Shown here: piece after piece, positions 17,053-25,984 of the stretch
How positions within the stretch are numbered: the first letter of the stretch is position 1
Layout of the letters: the number at the start of each line of letters is the position of its first letter
Origin: Pseudomonas putida
Lineage (GTDB): Bacteria > Pseudomonadota > Gammaproteobacteria > Pseudomonadales > Pseudomonadaceae
Length of the DNA stretch: 64,000 nt
Assembly (NCBI RefSeq): GCF_002906855.1
Contig: NZ_MINI01000038.1
Location: 1,798,001 to 1,862,000 of the forward strand
Direction of reading: 5' to 3'
Notes under the pieces: model-generated
What the model was told of the DNA's origin: nothing
Seen by the model: only the letters and a program-made list of their open reading frames with translations
The model's database searches: none
Program-made: the position numbers and the translations under genes

Positions 17053-17676
17053 ATGCTGAAGATCTGGGGCCGCAAGAACTCGAGCAATGTGCGCAAGGCG
17101 CTGTGGATCGCCCACGAACTGGGCCTGGACTTCGAGTCGATCGATGCTGGCGGTGCCTTCGGCGTGGTCAACGAGCCGCACTATCGCGCCCGTAACCCCA
17201 ATGGCCTGGTACCGATGCTGGAAGACGGCGACCTGACCTTGTGGGAGTCCAATACCATCGTCCGTTACCTGTGCGCCGAATACGGCGCAGAGCAGGGCTG
17301 GTACCTGGAAAACCCCCGCCAGCGCGCCCTGGCCGACAAGTGGATGGACTGGACCACTTCGTCCTTCGCCGGCCCGTTCCGCCCGCTGTTCTGGGGCCTG
17401 CTGCGCACCCCGGAAGACCAGCGCGACTGGGTGGCAATCAATGCCGCACACAAGCAATGTGCCCAGTTGCTGGCCATCGCCGATGAAACCCTGGCCAAAC
17501 AACCGTACCTGTCCGGTGACCAGATCGGTATGGGCGACATCCCACTGGGTAGTTTCGTCTACGCCTGGTTCGAAATGCCTATCGAACGCCCGGCCATGCG
17601 TCACCTGGAAGCCTGGTATGAGCGCCTCAAGGCTCGCCCGGCTTATCAGGCCGCCGTGATGACCGCGCTGACCTGA
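17053..17676 (+). CDS. Glutathione S-transferase family protein
   Basis: A 207-residue cytosolic protein with AAGGACG before its ATG. The N-terminal thioredoxin-like domain begins MLKIWGRKNSSNVRKALWIA, where the Ser-Ser-Asn stretch is at the usual catalytic Ser/Cys position. NGLVPMLEDG contains the conserved cis-Pro, and LWESNTIVRYL carries the glutathione-binding Glu-Ser pair. The C-terminal helical domain includes YLSGDQIGMGDIPLGSFVYAW, the expected N-capping motif. It probably conjugates glutathione to electrophiles, but the substrate cannot be deduced. It is transcribed away from fadE, with a REP element upstream. Confidence 0.9.
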   Translation: MLKIWGRKNSSNVRKALWIAHELGLDFESIDAGGAFGVVNEPHYRARNPNGLVPMLEDGDLTLWESNTIVRYLCAEYGAEQGWYLENPRQRALADKWMDWTTSSFAGPFRPLFWGLLRTPEDQRDWVAINAAHKQCAQLLAIADETLAKQPYLSGDQIGMGDIPLGSFVYAWFEMPIERPAMRHLEAWYERLKARPAYQAAVMTALT

Positions 17677-17684
17677 CCTTGCTT

Positions 17685-17699
17685 CGATAGTCATTATCA
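17685..17699. promoter_or_regulatory. Possible Fur box upstream of yadGH
   Basis: CGATAGT-C-ATTATCA matches the 7-1-7 Fur heptamer inverted repeat (TGATAAT-N-ATTATCA) at 12 of 14 positions. It lies 110 bases before the ABC transporter start. One near match in an intergenic region may be chance. Confidence 0.35.
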
Positions 17700-17809
17700 A
17701 TACATGTGACTGTACTTGTGCGGCCTGGCCTTGCACCATGGTCGCACTCACTGCGCCAGTGATCTGCCCTGGCGTGTCCTGCACCTTTTTCTTCGGTAAG
17801 TGACCCGCT

Positions 17810-18742
17810 ATGAGTTCCGCCCTGTCCATTCGACAGCTGACCAAGACCTACGGCAACGGCTTCCAGGCCCTCAAGGGCATAGACCTGGACGTCGCCGAAG
17901 GCGACTTCTTCGCCTTGCTTGGCCCCAATGGTGCCGGCAAGTCCACCACCATCGGCATCCTCTCCACCCTGGTGAACAAGACCAGCGGCACGGTCAACGT
18001 GTTCGGCCACGACCTGGACCGCGAGCCTTCGGCGCTCAAACGCTGCCTGGGCGTGGTGCCGCAAGAGTTCAACTTCAACCAGTTCGAGAAGTGCTTCGAC
18101 ATTGTCGTCACCCAGGCGGGCTACTACGGTATTCCGGCCAAGGTGGCCAAGGAGCGCGCCGAGCAGTACCTGACCCAGCTGGGCCTGTGGGACAAGCGCG
18201 ACGTGCCTTCGCGTTCGCTGTCCGGTGGCATGAAGCGCCGTCTGATGATTGCCCGCGCGTTGATTCACGAGCCGCGCCTGCTGATCCTCGACGAGCCCAC
18301 TGCTGGCGTGGACATTGAACTGCGCCGTTCGATGTGGAGCTTCCTCACCGAGCTCAATCAGAAGGGCATCACCATCATTCTCACCACCCACTACCTGGAA
18401 GAGGCGGAACAGCTGTGCCGTAACATCGGCATCATCGACCACGGCACCATTGTCGAGAACACCAGCATGCGCCAGTTGCTGGGCAAGCTGCATGTTGAAA
18501 CCTTCGTCCTCGACATCAAGCAGGACCTGGCCACGGCGCCGGTGCTGCAGGGCTACCCGTGTCGACTGCTGACTCCGCACACCCTGGAAGTGCAGGTGGA
18601 AAAAGACATTGGCATCACCGCGCTGTTCGGCCAGCTGGCGCTGCAGAACATCGAAGTGCAGAGCCTGCGCAACAAGACCAACCGACTCGAGGAGCTGTTC
18701 GTGTCCCTGGTGGAAAAAAACCTGTCGAAGGTGGCCATATGA
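17810..18742 (+). CDS. yadG: ABC transporter ATP-binding protein, YadG type
   Basis: A 310-residue cytoplasmic ATPase. Walker A is GPNGAGKST, the ABC signature is SLSGGMKRRLMIARAL, Walker B is LLILDEPTAG, and the switch His is in TTHYLEE. The protein belongs to the ABC-2 export class represented by E. coli YadG, and the ~80-residue C-terminal extension after the nucleotide-binding domain fits that class. It overlaps the membrane subunit gene by four bases (ATGA), so the two are translationally coupled and form the exporter. The exported substrate is not known. A possible Fur box lies upstream. Confidence 0.92.
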   Translation: MSSALSIRQLTKTYGNGFQALKGIDLDVAEGDFFALLGPNGAGKSTTIGILSTLVNKTSGTVNVFGHDLDREPSALKRCLGVVPQEFNFNQFEKCFDIVVTQAGYYGIPAKVAKERAEQYLTQLGLWDKRDVPSRSLSGGMKRRLMIARALIHEPRLLILDEPTAGVDIELRRSMWSFLTELNQKGITIILTTHYLEEAEQLCRNIGIIDHGTIVENTSMRQLLGKLHVETFVLDIKQDLATAPVLQGYPCRLLTPHTLEVQVEKDIGITALFGQLALQNIEVQSLRNKTNRLEELFVSLVEKNLSKVAI

Positions 18743-19518
18743 GTGTGGAACTGCGCACCAATTGGGTCGCCCTGAACACCATCGTCTACCGCGAAGTGCG
18801 GCGCTTTTTGCGCATCTGGCCGCAAACCCTGCTGCCGCCAGCGATCACCATGGTCCTGTACTTCGTCATCTTCGGTAACCTGATCGGCCGGCAGATCGGC
18901 GACATGGGCGGCTTCACCTACATGCAGTACATCGTGCCGGGGCTGATCATGATGTCGGTAATCACCAACTCGTACGGCAACGTGGTTTCGAGTTTCTTCG
19001 GCAGCAAGTTCCAGCGCTCGATCGAAGAGCTGATGGTGTCACCGGTGTCACCACACACCATTCTCGTGGGGTACGTGCTGGGTGGCGTGCTGCGCGGCTT
19101 GGCGGTGGGGGTGATCGTGACCATCCTGTCGATGTTCTTCACCAACCTGCAGGTCCATCACCTGGGCGTGACCGTGGTCGTGGTGCTGCTGACTGCCACC
19201 ATCTTCTCGCTGCTGGGCTTCGTCAACGCGGTGTTCGCGCGCAACTTCGACGATATCTCGATCATCCCGACCTTCGTGCTGACGCCGCTGACCTACCTGG
19301 GCGGGGTGTTCTATTCGATCAACCTGCTGCCGCCGTTCTGGCAGACCGTGTCGCTGGCCAACCCGGTGCTGCACATGGTCAACTCGTTCCGCTACGGCAT
19401 CCTAGGGGTGTCGGACATCAGTATTGGCACGGCGATCACCTTCATGCTGGTGGCTACTGCGGTGCTCTACGTGCTGTGCGTTCGCCTGCTGGTCAGCGGC
19501 CGCGGCATGCGCGCCTGA
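18739..19518 (+). CDS. yadH: ABC-2 type transporter permease, YadH type
   Basis: A 259-residue inner membrane protein with about six helices (LLPPAITMVLYFVIFGNLI, YIVPGLIMMSVITNSYG, VGVIVTILSMFF, VVVVLLTATIFSLLGF, VLTPLTYLGGVFYSI, ITFMLVATAVLYVLCVRLLV). The start at 18739 was chosen because its ATGA overlap with the ATPase stop is standard and the longer frame upstream lies within the ATPase gene. The conserved ABC-2 motif with the cytosolic loop KFQRSIEELMVSPVSP is present. It pairs with the preceding ATPase. Its last 117 bases overlap the 3' end of the convergent DUF2062 gene. Confidence 0.92.
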   Translation: MSVELRTNWVALNTIVYREVRRFLRIWPQTLLPPAITMVLYFVIFGNLIGRQIGDMGGFTYMQYIVPGLIMMSVITNSYGNVVSSFFGSKFQRSIEELMVSPVSPHTILVGYVLGGVLRGLAVGVIVTILSMFFTNLQVHHLGVTVVVVLLTATIFSLLGFVNAVFARNFDDISIIPTFVLTPLTYLGGVFYSINLLPPFWQTVSLANPVLHMVNSFRYGILGVSDISIGTAITFMLVATAVLYVLCVRLLVSGRGMRA

Positions 19519-20028
19519 CAGCCGCTGCTTGCGCCGGCGCCACTGCCGGCCAATCCACCAGCGCCAGTACAGCAGGGTGGTGAAGTAGGCGACCACGCCG
19601 AGCACCACCCCGCACACCACCGAACCCAGCAGGAACGGCTGCCACAGGCTGGCCAGCTGGTCGGTGATCCATTCGAAGGTCAGTTCGTCCGGCAAGCTGC
19701 GCGGTGGAACCTGCATGAGCCAGGCGCCGGTCATGTAGGTGACGAAGAACACCGGTGGCATGGTCAGCGGATTGGTCAGCCAGACCAGGCTGACGGCGAT
19801 CGGCAGGTTGCCGCGTACCGGAATTGCCAGTGCCGCGGCCAGCAGCATCTGCATGGGAATGGGGATCAGCGCCGCGAACAGGCCCACCCCCATTGCCCGC
19901 GCCACCGAATGGCGGTTGAGGTGCCAGAGGTTCGGGTCATGCAGCAGCTTGCCGAAAAAGCGTAAGGACTTGTGTTCCCGAATGCTGGTCGGGTCCGGCA
20001 TGTAGCGTTTGAAAAGTCGGCGCGGCAT
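19402..20028 (-). CDS. DUF2062 membrane protein
   Basis: A 208-residue protein starting at the ATG at 20028, which has GGGAGC upstream and begins MPRRLFKRYMPDPTSIREHK, a usual start for this family. Residues about 45-75 (AMGVGLFAALIPIPMQMLLAAALAI), 85-110 (VSLVWLTNPLTMPPVFFVTYM) and 140-165 (PFLLGSVVCGVVLGVVAYFTTLLYW) are membrane segments with the TNP motif typical of DUF2062. The C-terminal ~45 residues are polar and histidine-rich (QHVEHRSSHQHEGDRRAN) and are encoded by sequence that is also the antisense of yadH. They may be an extension without function. The cellular role of the family is unknown. Confidence 0.85.
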   Translation of the reverse strand: MPRRLFKRYMPDPTSIREHKSLRFFGKLLHDPNLWHLNRHSVARAMGVGLFAALIPIPMQMLLAAALAIPVRGNLPIAVSLVWLTNPLTMPPVFFVTYMTGAWLMQVPPRSLPDELTFEWITDQLASLWQPFLLGSVVCGVVLGVVAYFTTLLYWRWWIGRQWRRRKQRLSGAHAAAADQQANAQHVEHRSSHQHEGDRRANTDVRHP

Positions 20029-20170
20029 GTAGGCTCCCGGAGCGTTGATCGGGGCAGTATGCCTCGATTCGCGTTCATCCTCGTTTAGAGTTTGTGACAA
20101 TTGTTGAGCAGGCAACGCCGGCTTTTCGTCTATGCCTCAGTAAGCGATTCCGTTACTGGAGCCCTATCTC

Positions 20171-22390
20171 ATGCGCACAGGGATGTTTGCGCTCGCGCTC
20201 GGGCTGTTGTGCCTGGGCTTTCTCCCCGCTTTGCCGTCGGTCGGGTGGCTGCTGTTGCTGTCACTGGCTGGTGGCGTCTGCGTGTGCACTCGGCTGTTGC
20301 CGCTGGGCTGTTTTCTGCTGGGGCTGTGCTGGGCCTGCTGGTCGGCCCAGCAGGCGCTGGATGACCGCCTGGCCCGCGGTCTGGATGGCAGCACTTTATG
20401 GTTGGAAGGGAGGGTGGTCGGGCTGCCAACGCGGACCGCACAGGGCATGCGTTTCGAGCTGGAGCAACCGCAATCGCGCCGCGCCGAGCTGCCCCGGCGC
20501 CTGCAGCTGAGCTGGTTCGATGGCCCGGTCATGCGTGCTGGCGAGCGTTGGCGCATGGCGGTCACCTTGCAGCGCCCGGCCGGTTTGCTCAACCCCCATG
20601 GCCCGGATCGCGAGGCGCAGCTGCTGGCCCGACGCATCGGCGCCACTGGCACGGTAAAGGCGGGCCAGTTGATGCACGCCGCGGCCCCAGGGTGGCGGGA
20701 TGCGTTGCGCGAGCGCCTGCTCAAGGTCGATGCGCAGGGGCAGGAAGCGGCATTGGTGGCTTTGGTGCTCGGCGACGGGGCGGGCCTGGCCCGTGAGCAG
20801 TGGCAGACGTTGCAGGCAACCGGCACGGTGCACTTGCTGGTGATTTCCGGGCAACACATCGGTCTGCTCGCGGGCTTGCTGTATGCCCTGGTCGCGGGCC
20901 TGGCACGCTGGGGGCTTTGGCCACAGGGTTGGCCGTGGTTGCCGTGGGCCTGCGGCCTTGCGCTGGCGGCGGCTCTGGGCTACGGCTGGTTGGCCGGTGC
21001 GGGGGTGCCGGTGCAACGCGCTTGCCTGATGCTGGCGGTGGTTCTGCTGTGGCGTCTGCGTTTTCGCCAGTTGGGGGCGGTGTTGCCGTTGTTGCTGGCT
21101 TTGAACCTGGTGTTGCTGGCCGAACCCCTGGCGGTGTTGCTCCCTGGGTTCTGGCTCTCGTTCGCGGCGGTGGCGATCCTCATCTACAGCTTTGCGGCAC
21201 GGCTTGGCGCCTGGCGACCCTGGCAGGCGTGGACGCGGGCCCAATGGGTGATCGCCGTCGGTTTGTTGCCGGTGCTGCTGGCTACGGGATTGCCGGTCAG
21301 CCTGAGTTCGCCTGCAGCGAACCTGTTGGCAGTGCCCTGGGTCAGCCTGGCGGTGCTGCCACTGGCATTGCTCGGTACGCTGTTACTGCCGCTGGCGGGT
21401 ATAGGCGAGGGCCTGCTGTGGGTCGCGGGTGGCCTGCTGGATATCCTGTTCCGTCTACTTGGCTTGCTGGCGGACTGGCGGCCAGTATGGATACCGCCGG
21501 CACTGCCGGTGTTCGCCTGGTTGCTGGTGTGCTGCGGGGCGCTGCTGTTGCTGTTGCCTCGCGGTATGCCGCTGCGTGGGCTGGGCGCGGTCATGCTGCT
21601 GGCCTTGTGGGTGCCGAGGGCGCCCGTGCCGCCTGGGCAGGTCGAGATCTGGCAGCTGGACGTCGGTCAGGGCTTGGCGATGCTGTTGCGCACACAGCAT
21701 CACACTCTGCTCTACGACGCCGGGCCGGCGAGGGGCGAAACCGACCTGGGCGAGCGGGTGGTGCTGCCGACCCTGCACAAGCTGGGGGTGGATCGCCTGG
21801 ATCTGATGCTGATCAGCCACGCTCATGCCGACCATGCGGGCGGCGCTGCGGCCATCCAGCGAGGCTTGCCGATCGGTCGGATGATTGGCGGTGAAGCGCT
21901 GGATGGCGTTCAACTGCAGCCTTGTAGCAGTGGTGAGCAATGGACATGGGACGGCGCGCATTTTTCGTTATGGCACTGGGCGGATGGGCAAAGTGGCAAC
22001 GACCGCTCCTGTGTGCTGATGGTCGAGGCGCAGGGCGAGCGGATGTTGCTGGCGGGGGATATAGAGGCTGGCGCCGAGCGGGCCTGGCTGGCGGACACCG
22101 CTGCCCCACGTGTCGACTGGCTGCAGGCCCCGCACCATGGCAGCCGTACGTCTTCCACCGAGGCCTTCATCCGCGCCACGGCTGCACGTGGCGTGCTGAT
22201 TTCGCGGGGACGCAACAACAGTTTCGGGCATCCGCATGCACAGGTGGTCGAGCGTTATCGGCGGCATGGACTGGTCGTTCACGATACGGCTGGGGAGGGG
22301 GCCTTGCGGTTGGTGTTGGGGAGCCATGGCGAAGTCGAGGGTGTGCGTCGGCAGCGGCGATTCTGGCGGGAGGCCGGTCCTGCCATTTGA
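20171..22390 (+). CDS. comEC: ComEC/Rec2 family DNA uptake channel protein
   Basis: A 739-residue inner membrane protein, close to the length of E. coli YcaI. Multiple helices occupy the N-terminus and centre, and the competence domain contains VHLLVISGQHIGLLAGLLYALV, which includes the conserved SGxH. The C-terminus is a metallo-beta-lactamase-like domain with LDVGQGLAMLL, DAGP, LISHAHADHAGG and APHHGSRTSS, the metal-binding pattern of a nuclease. The family translocates single-stranded DNA across the inner membrane during transformation. Whether this strain is competent cannot be told. It ends 72 bases before exbB, so cotranscription is possible. Confidence 0.93.
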   Translation: MRTGMFALALGLLCLGFLPALPSVGWLLLLSLAGGVCVCTRLLPLGCFLLGLCWACWSAQQALDDRLARGLDGSTLWLEGRVVGLPTRTAQGMRFELEQPQSRRAELPRRLQLSWFDGPVMRAGERWRMAVTLQRPAGLLNPHGPDREAQLLARRIGATGTVKAGQLMHAAAPGWRDALRERLLKVDAQGQEAALVALVLGDGAGLAREQWQTLQATGTVHLLVISGQHIGLLAGLLYALVAGLARWGLWPQGWPWLPWACGLALAAALGYGWLAGAGVPVQRACLMLAVVLLWRLRFRQLGAVLPLLLALNLVLLAEPLAVLLPGFWLSFAAVAILIYSFAARLGAWRPWQAWTRAQWVIAVGLLPVLLATGLPVSLSSPAANLLAVPWVSLAVLPLALLGTLLLPLAGIGEGLLWVAGGLLDILFRLLGLLADWRPVWIPPALPVFAWLLVCCGALLLLLPRGMPLRGLGAVMLLALWVPRAPVPPGQVEIWQLDVGQGLAMLLRTQHHTLLYDAGPARGETDLGERVVLPTLHKLGVDRLDLMLISHAHADHAGGAAAIQRGLPIGRMIGGEALDGVQLQPCSSGEQWTWDGAHFSLWHWADGQSGNDRSCVLMVEAQGERMLLAGDIEAGAERAWLADTAAPRVDWLQAPHHGSRTSSTEAFIRATAARGVLISRGRNNSFGHPHAQVVERYRRHGLVVHDTAGEGALRLVLGSHGEVEGVRRQRRFWREAGPAI

Positions 22391-22462
22391 CTGACCTCCG
22401 GCAGATGAGCCCCTTGCGCTCCTGTGTTAGAGTGGCGGCCTTTTTCCAGGGGGGCGTTTACT

Positions 22463-23098
22463 GTGTGGGAATTGGTCAAGTCCGGTGGTTGGATGATGCT
22501 GCCGATCATTCTGAGTTCCATCGCCGCCATGGCTATCGTCGTCGAGCGCCTGTGGACCCTGCGCGCCAGCCGCGTTACCCCGCCACACCTGCTGGGCCAG
22601 GTGTGGATGTGGATCAAGGACAAGCAACTCACCAGTGACAAGCTCAAGGCCCTGCGCGCCGACTCGCCGCTGGGCGAAATCCTCGCGGCGGGCCTGGCCA
22701 ACTCGCGCCATGGCCGCGAGATCATGAAAGAGTGCATCGAGGAAGCCGCCTCGCGCGTCATCCACGAACTTGAGCGCTACATCAGCACCCTTGGCACCAT
22801 CGCCGCCATGGCGCCGCTGCTCGGCCTGCTGGGCACAGTGCTGGGCATGATCGACATCTTCAGCGCCTTCATGGGCTCGCAGATGACCGCTAACGCCGCC
22901 GTGCTGGCTGGCGGTATCTCCAAGGCCCTGGTCACCACTGCCGCGGGCCTGATGGTCGGTATCCCGGCGGTGTTCTTCCACCGCTTCCTGCTGCGCCGCA
23001 TCGATGAGCTGGTGGTGGGCATGGAGCAGGAGGCAATCAAGTTGGTGGAAGTGCTGCAGGGCGACCGCGAAGTGGAAGTGGCCGGAGGCAAGGCGTGA
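22463..23098 (+). CDS. exbB: ExbB/TolQ/MotA-type proton channel protein
   Basis: A 211-residue inner membrane protein. The GTG at 22463 gives MWELVKSGGWMMLPIILSS, the usual start for this subgroup. Three membrane segments are visible: residues 7-25, about 110-135 (GTIAAMAPLLGLLGTVLGMI) and about 155-180 (AVLAGGISKALVTTAAGLMVGIP). The motif APLLGLLGTVxGM is diagnostic for the ExbB/TolQ family. With ExbD it converts proton motive force into mechanical work. It is the copy linked to lpxK, kdsB and murB, not a TonB cluster; its energised partner is not known. It overlaps exbD by four bases. Confidence 0.92.
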   Translation: MWELVKSGGWMMLPIILSSIAAMAIVVERLWTLRASRVTPPHLLGQVWMWIKDKQLTSDKLKALRADSPLGEILAAGLANSRHGREIMKECIEEAASRVIHELERYISTLGTIAAMAPLLGLLGTVLGMIDIFSAFMGSQMTANAAVLAGGISKALVTTAAGLMVGIPAVFFHRFLLRRIDELVVGMEQEAIKLVEVLQGDREVEVAGGKA

Positions 23099-23529
23099 AG
23101 TTCCGGCGCAATCGCCAGCGGGAGAACGTCGACATCAACCTGGCGTCGTTGATCGACGTGGTGTTCGTCCTGCTGCTGTTCTTCGTGGTCACCACCACCT
23201 TCACCCGCGAGACGCAATTGCGCGTCGAGCTGCCCGAAGCGGCCAGCGCCGAGCAGGCACCGGCCGATCAGGGCAAGCTGGTGGAAGTGACTATCAGCGC
23301 CGATGGCGTGTATTCGGTGAACAACCACCTGCTGCCCAAGAGTGACCTGGCGACCTTGACCGAGGCCATCGAGCGCGAGTCGGGTGGTGACAACAAGCTG
23401 CCGCTGGCCATCAGCGCCGACGGCAAGACTCCGCACCAGGCCGTGATCACTGCAATGGATGCTGCCGGCAAGCTCGGTTTCAGCCACCTGCGCATGACCA
23501 CCGTCGAGGCCGCTCAGGGGACACCTTGA
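23095..23529 (+). CDS. exbD: ExbD/TolR-type proton channel subunit
   Basis: A 144-residue protein with a GTG start in a GTGA overlap with exbB. A short cytosolic N-terminus (MKFRRNRQRENVDINLASL) leads into one membrane helix, IDVVFVLLLFFVVTTTF, whose first Asp is the conserved proton-carrying residue. The rest is a periplasmic domain. It acts with the preceding ExbB. The stop shares one base with the lpxK start, so the envelope operon is translated as a tightly packed unit. Confidence 0.92.
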   Translation: MKFRRNRQRENVDINLASLIDVVFVLLLFFVVTTTFTRETQLRVELPEAASAEQAPADQGKLVEVTISADGVYSVNNHLLPKSDLATLTEAIERESGGDNKLPLAISADGKTPHQAVITAMDAAGKLGFSHLRMTTVEAAQGTP

Positions 23530-24530
23530 TGGCGCTCGCCGACCGCTTGCTCGCTGCCTGGTACGCCGGGCATCCGGCCCTGGCGCTGCTGCGCCCGCTC
23601 GAGGCGTTGTACCGGCGTGTGGTGACGCGCAAGCGTGCGCGTTTTCTCAGGGGTGAAAGTGCTAGCTACCGGGCGCCGGTACCGGTGATCGTGGTGGGTA
23701 ACATCACGGTGGGCGGCACCGGCAAGACGCCGATGATTCTCTGGCTGATCGAACATTGCCGCCGCCAGGGCCTCAAGGTCGGAGTGGTCAGCCGTGGCTA
23801 CGGTGCCAAGCCGCCACACTACCCGTGGCGGGTGGCCGCCAGCCAACCAGCCGAACAGGCCGGTGACGAACCCTTGCTGATCGTCCAGCGCACTGGCGTG
23901 CCGCTGATGATCGACCCTGACCGTTCCGCTGCGGTGCGGGCGCTGCTGGCCAGTGAACCGCTCGACCTGATCCTGTGCGACGACGGCATGCAGCACTACC
24001 GCCTGGCCCGTGACCTTGAATTGGTGCTGATCGATGCCGCCCGTGGCCTGGGCAATGGCCGTTGTCTGCCGGCCGGGCCGCTGCGCGAGCCTGTCGAACG
24101 CCTTCAGGAAGCAGATGCCGTGCTGTTCAACGGCGCCACTGAAGACTGCGCCGAGGGTTTCGGTTTCCGCCTGCAACCGTCCGCCCTGGTCAACCTGCGC
24201 AGCGGCGAGCGCCGCGAGCTCGATCTTTTTCCTGCAGGCCAACACCTGCACGCGGTCGCCGGTATCGGTAACCCGCAACGTTTCTTCAACACCCTGCTGG
24301 GGCTAAACTGGCAGCCGGTGCCGCATCCCTTTGCCGACCATGCGCAGTTCAGCGCCGAAAGCCTGGCATTCAGCCCGGCGCTGCCGCTGGTCATGACCGA
24401 AAAGGATGCGGTGAAATGCCGAGCCTTCGCTGCCGATGACTGGTGGTACCTGGCTGTCGAGGCACAGCCCACGCCAGCCTTCGGCGCCTGGTTCGACAGC
24501 CAGCTGCAGCGCTTGCTGCGCAAGCCCTGA
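23529..24530 (+). CDS. lpxK: Tetraacyldisaccharide 4'-kinase LpxK
   Basis: A 333-residue enzyme that phosphorylates the 4' position of the lipid A disaccharide at the inner membrane, the sixth step of the Raetz pathway. The ATG overlaps the exbD stop. The N-terminal helix region is followed by the P-loop VVGNITVGGTGKTP and then by VGVVSRGYG and DLILCDDGMQHYRLARD, which are LpxK signature segments. Its length matches the family. Its place after exbBD and before kdsB, the supplier of CMP-Kdo, groups LPS synthesis genes. Confidence 0.95.
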   Translation: MALADRLLAAWYAGHPALALLRPLEALYRRVVTRKRARFLRGESASYRAPVPVIVVGNITVGGTGKTPMILWLIEHCRRQGLKVGVVSRGYGAKPPHYPWRVAASQPAEQAGDEPLLIVQRTGVPLMIDPDRSAAVRALLASEPLDLILCDDGMQHYRLARDLELVLIDAARGLGNGRCLPAGPLREPVERLQEADAVLFNGATEDCAEGFGFRLQPSALVNLRSGERRELDLFPAGQHLHAVAGIGNPQRFFNTLLGLNWQPVPHPFADHAQFSAESLAFSPALPLVMTEKDAVKCRAFAADDWWYLAVEAQPTPAFGAWFDSQLQRLLRKP

Positions 24531-24573
24531 GCCCTTCTTCAATTTACGGCCATCCGGCCTCAAGGACGCTTCC

Positions 24574-24759
24574 ATGGACACCAAACTGCTCGATATCCTG
24601 GCCTGCCCGATCACCAAGGGCCCGCTCAAGCTCAGTGCCGACAAGACCGAGCTTATCAGCAAGGGCGCTGGCCTGGCCTACCCGATCCGCGACGGCATCC
24701 CGGTGATGCTGGAAAGCGAGGCGCGTACCCTGACCGACGATGAGCGTCTGGGCAAATGA
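24574..24759 (+). CDS. Trm112 family small protein (YcaR type)
   Basis: A 61-residue protein, MDTKLLDILACPITKGPLKL, with AAGGACG before its ATG. It belongs to the Trm112/UPF0434 family found between lpxK and kdsB in many proteobacteria. Only one cysteine (ACPITKG) remains of the zinc-binding set seen in eukaryotic Trm112, so zinc binding is doubtful. The conserved YPIRDGIPVMLESEAR segment is present. It overlaps kdsB by four bases. The function in bacteria is unclear. Confidence 0.9.
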   Translation: MDTKLLDILACPITKGPLKLSADKTELISKGAGLAYPIRDGIPVMLESEARTLTDDERLGK

Positions 24760-25520
24760 GCGTGAATTTCACCGTGGTCATTCCTGCCCGGCTGCGCTCC
24801 ACGCGCCTGCCGGGCAAGCCATTGCTGGCGATCGCCGGCAAGCCGATGGTCCAGCATGTCTGGGAGCAGGCGCGCAAGAGTGGTGCCAGCCGAGTGGTCA
24901 TCGCCACCGATGACGCCAGCATCCTCGAAGCCTGCCAGGCCTTCGGCGCCGAAGTGCTGATGACCCGCGCCGACCATGAATCGGGTACCGATCGCCTGGC
25001 CGAAGTGGCCGTGCACCTCGGCCTGCCGGCCGATGCCATCGTGGTCAACGTGCAGGGTGACGAGCCGCTGATCCCGCCGGTGATCATCGACCAGGTGGCC
25101 GCCAACCTGGCTGCCCACCCGGAAGCCGGCATCGCTACCCTGGCCGAGCCGATCCATGAACCGGAAACCGTGTTCAATCCCAATGCCGTCAAGGTGGTCA
25201 GCGACAAGAACGGCCTGGCCCTGACGTTCAGCCGCGCGCCGCTGCCGTGGGCCCGCGATGCCTTTGCCAAGGACCGCGATCAGCTCCCGCAGGGCGTACC
25301 TTATCGTCGCCACATCGGTATGTACGCGTACCGCGTCGGTTTCCTGCAGGACTTCGTCAGCTGGGGCCCATGCTGGCTCGAACAGACCGAGGCCCTGGAG
25401 CAGCTGCGTGCGCTGTGGCATGGCGTGCGTATTCATGTCGAGGACGCCATCGAGGCGCCAGCCGTGGGTGTCGATACCCCTGAAGACCTGGAGCGCGTAC
25501 GGCGCTTGCTGGAGGCCTGA
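24756..25520 (+). CDS. kdsB: 3-deoxy-manno-octulosonate cytidylyltransferase KdsB
   Basis: A 254-residue enzyme that activates Kdo as CMP-Kdo for LPS inner core synthesis. The nucleotide-binding start is VVIPARLRSTRLPGKPL, followed by HVWEQARKSGASRVVIATDD, VNVQGDEPLIPP and HIGMYAYRVGFL, all family hallmarks. Its start overlaps the upstream stop (ATGA) and its own TGA shares a base with the next gene. Confidence 0.96.
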   Translation: MSVNFTVVIPARLRSTRLPGKPLLAIAGKPMVQHVWEQARKSGASRVVIATDDASILEACQAFGAEVLMTRADHESGTDRLAEVAVHLGLPADAIVVNVQGDEPLIPPVIIDQVAANLAAHPEAGIATLAEPIHEPETVFNPNAVKVVSDKNGLALTFSRAPLPWARDAFAKDRDQLPQGVPYRRHIGMYAYRVGFLQDFVSWGPCWLEQTEALEQLRALWHGVRIHVEDAIEAPAVGVDTPEDLERVRRLLEA

Positions 25521-25984
25521 TGCGCGTCCTGTTCGTCTGCCTTGGCAACATCTGCCGCTCGCCCACCGCCGAAGGCGTGCTGCGCCATCAGTTGCAGGTG
25601 GCCGGGCTGGCTGAGCAGGTGCATGTGGCGTCTGCCGGTACTGGCGACTGGCATGTCGGCAAGGCCCCTGACAGCCGCACCTGCAAGGCCGCGCTGGCGC
25701 GTGGATATGACTTGTCGCAGCAACGTGCCCAGCAGGTCAAACCGGCGCATTTCGCTGAGTACGACCTGATCCTGGCCATGGATGAGAGCAACCTTGGCCA
25801 CCTGCGCGCCATGCGCCCGCACAACGCCGCTGGCGAACTCGACTTGTTCCTGCGCCGTTACGGTGCGGCTCTGGACGAGGTGCCGGACCCTTACTATGGC
25901 GGTACCGAGGGCTTCGAGCAGGTGCTCGACCTGATCGAGGCTGCATGCCGCGAGCTGGTCGTGGAAATCAAGGGGCGGCTATGA
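25520..25984 (+). CDS. Low molecular weight protein-tyrosine phosphatase
   Basis: A 154-residue cytosolic phosphatase. The catalytic P-loop is VCLGNICRSP (CX5R-S) near the N-terminus, and the general acid Asp is in VPDPYYGG near the C-terminus; both are intact. Family members dephosphorylate tyrosine kinases of exopolysaccharide systems, but no such system is adjacent here. Its target is unknown. It is one base from kdsB and overlaps murB by four bases, so it is part of the envelope operon. Confidence 0.92.
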   Translation: MRVLFVCLGNICRSPTAEGVLRHQLQVAGLAEQVHVASAGTGDWHVGKAPDSRTCKAALARGYDLSQQRAQQVKPAHFAEYDLILAMDESNLGHLRAMRPHNAAGELDLFLRRYGAALDEVPDPYYGGTEGFEQVLDLIEAACRELVVEIKGRL

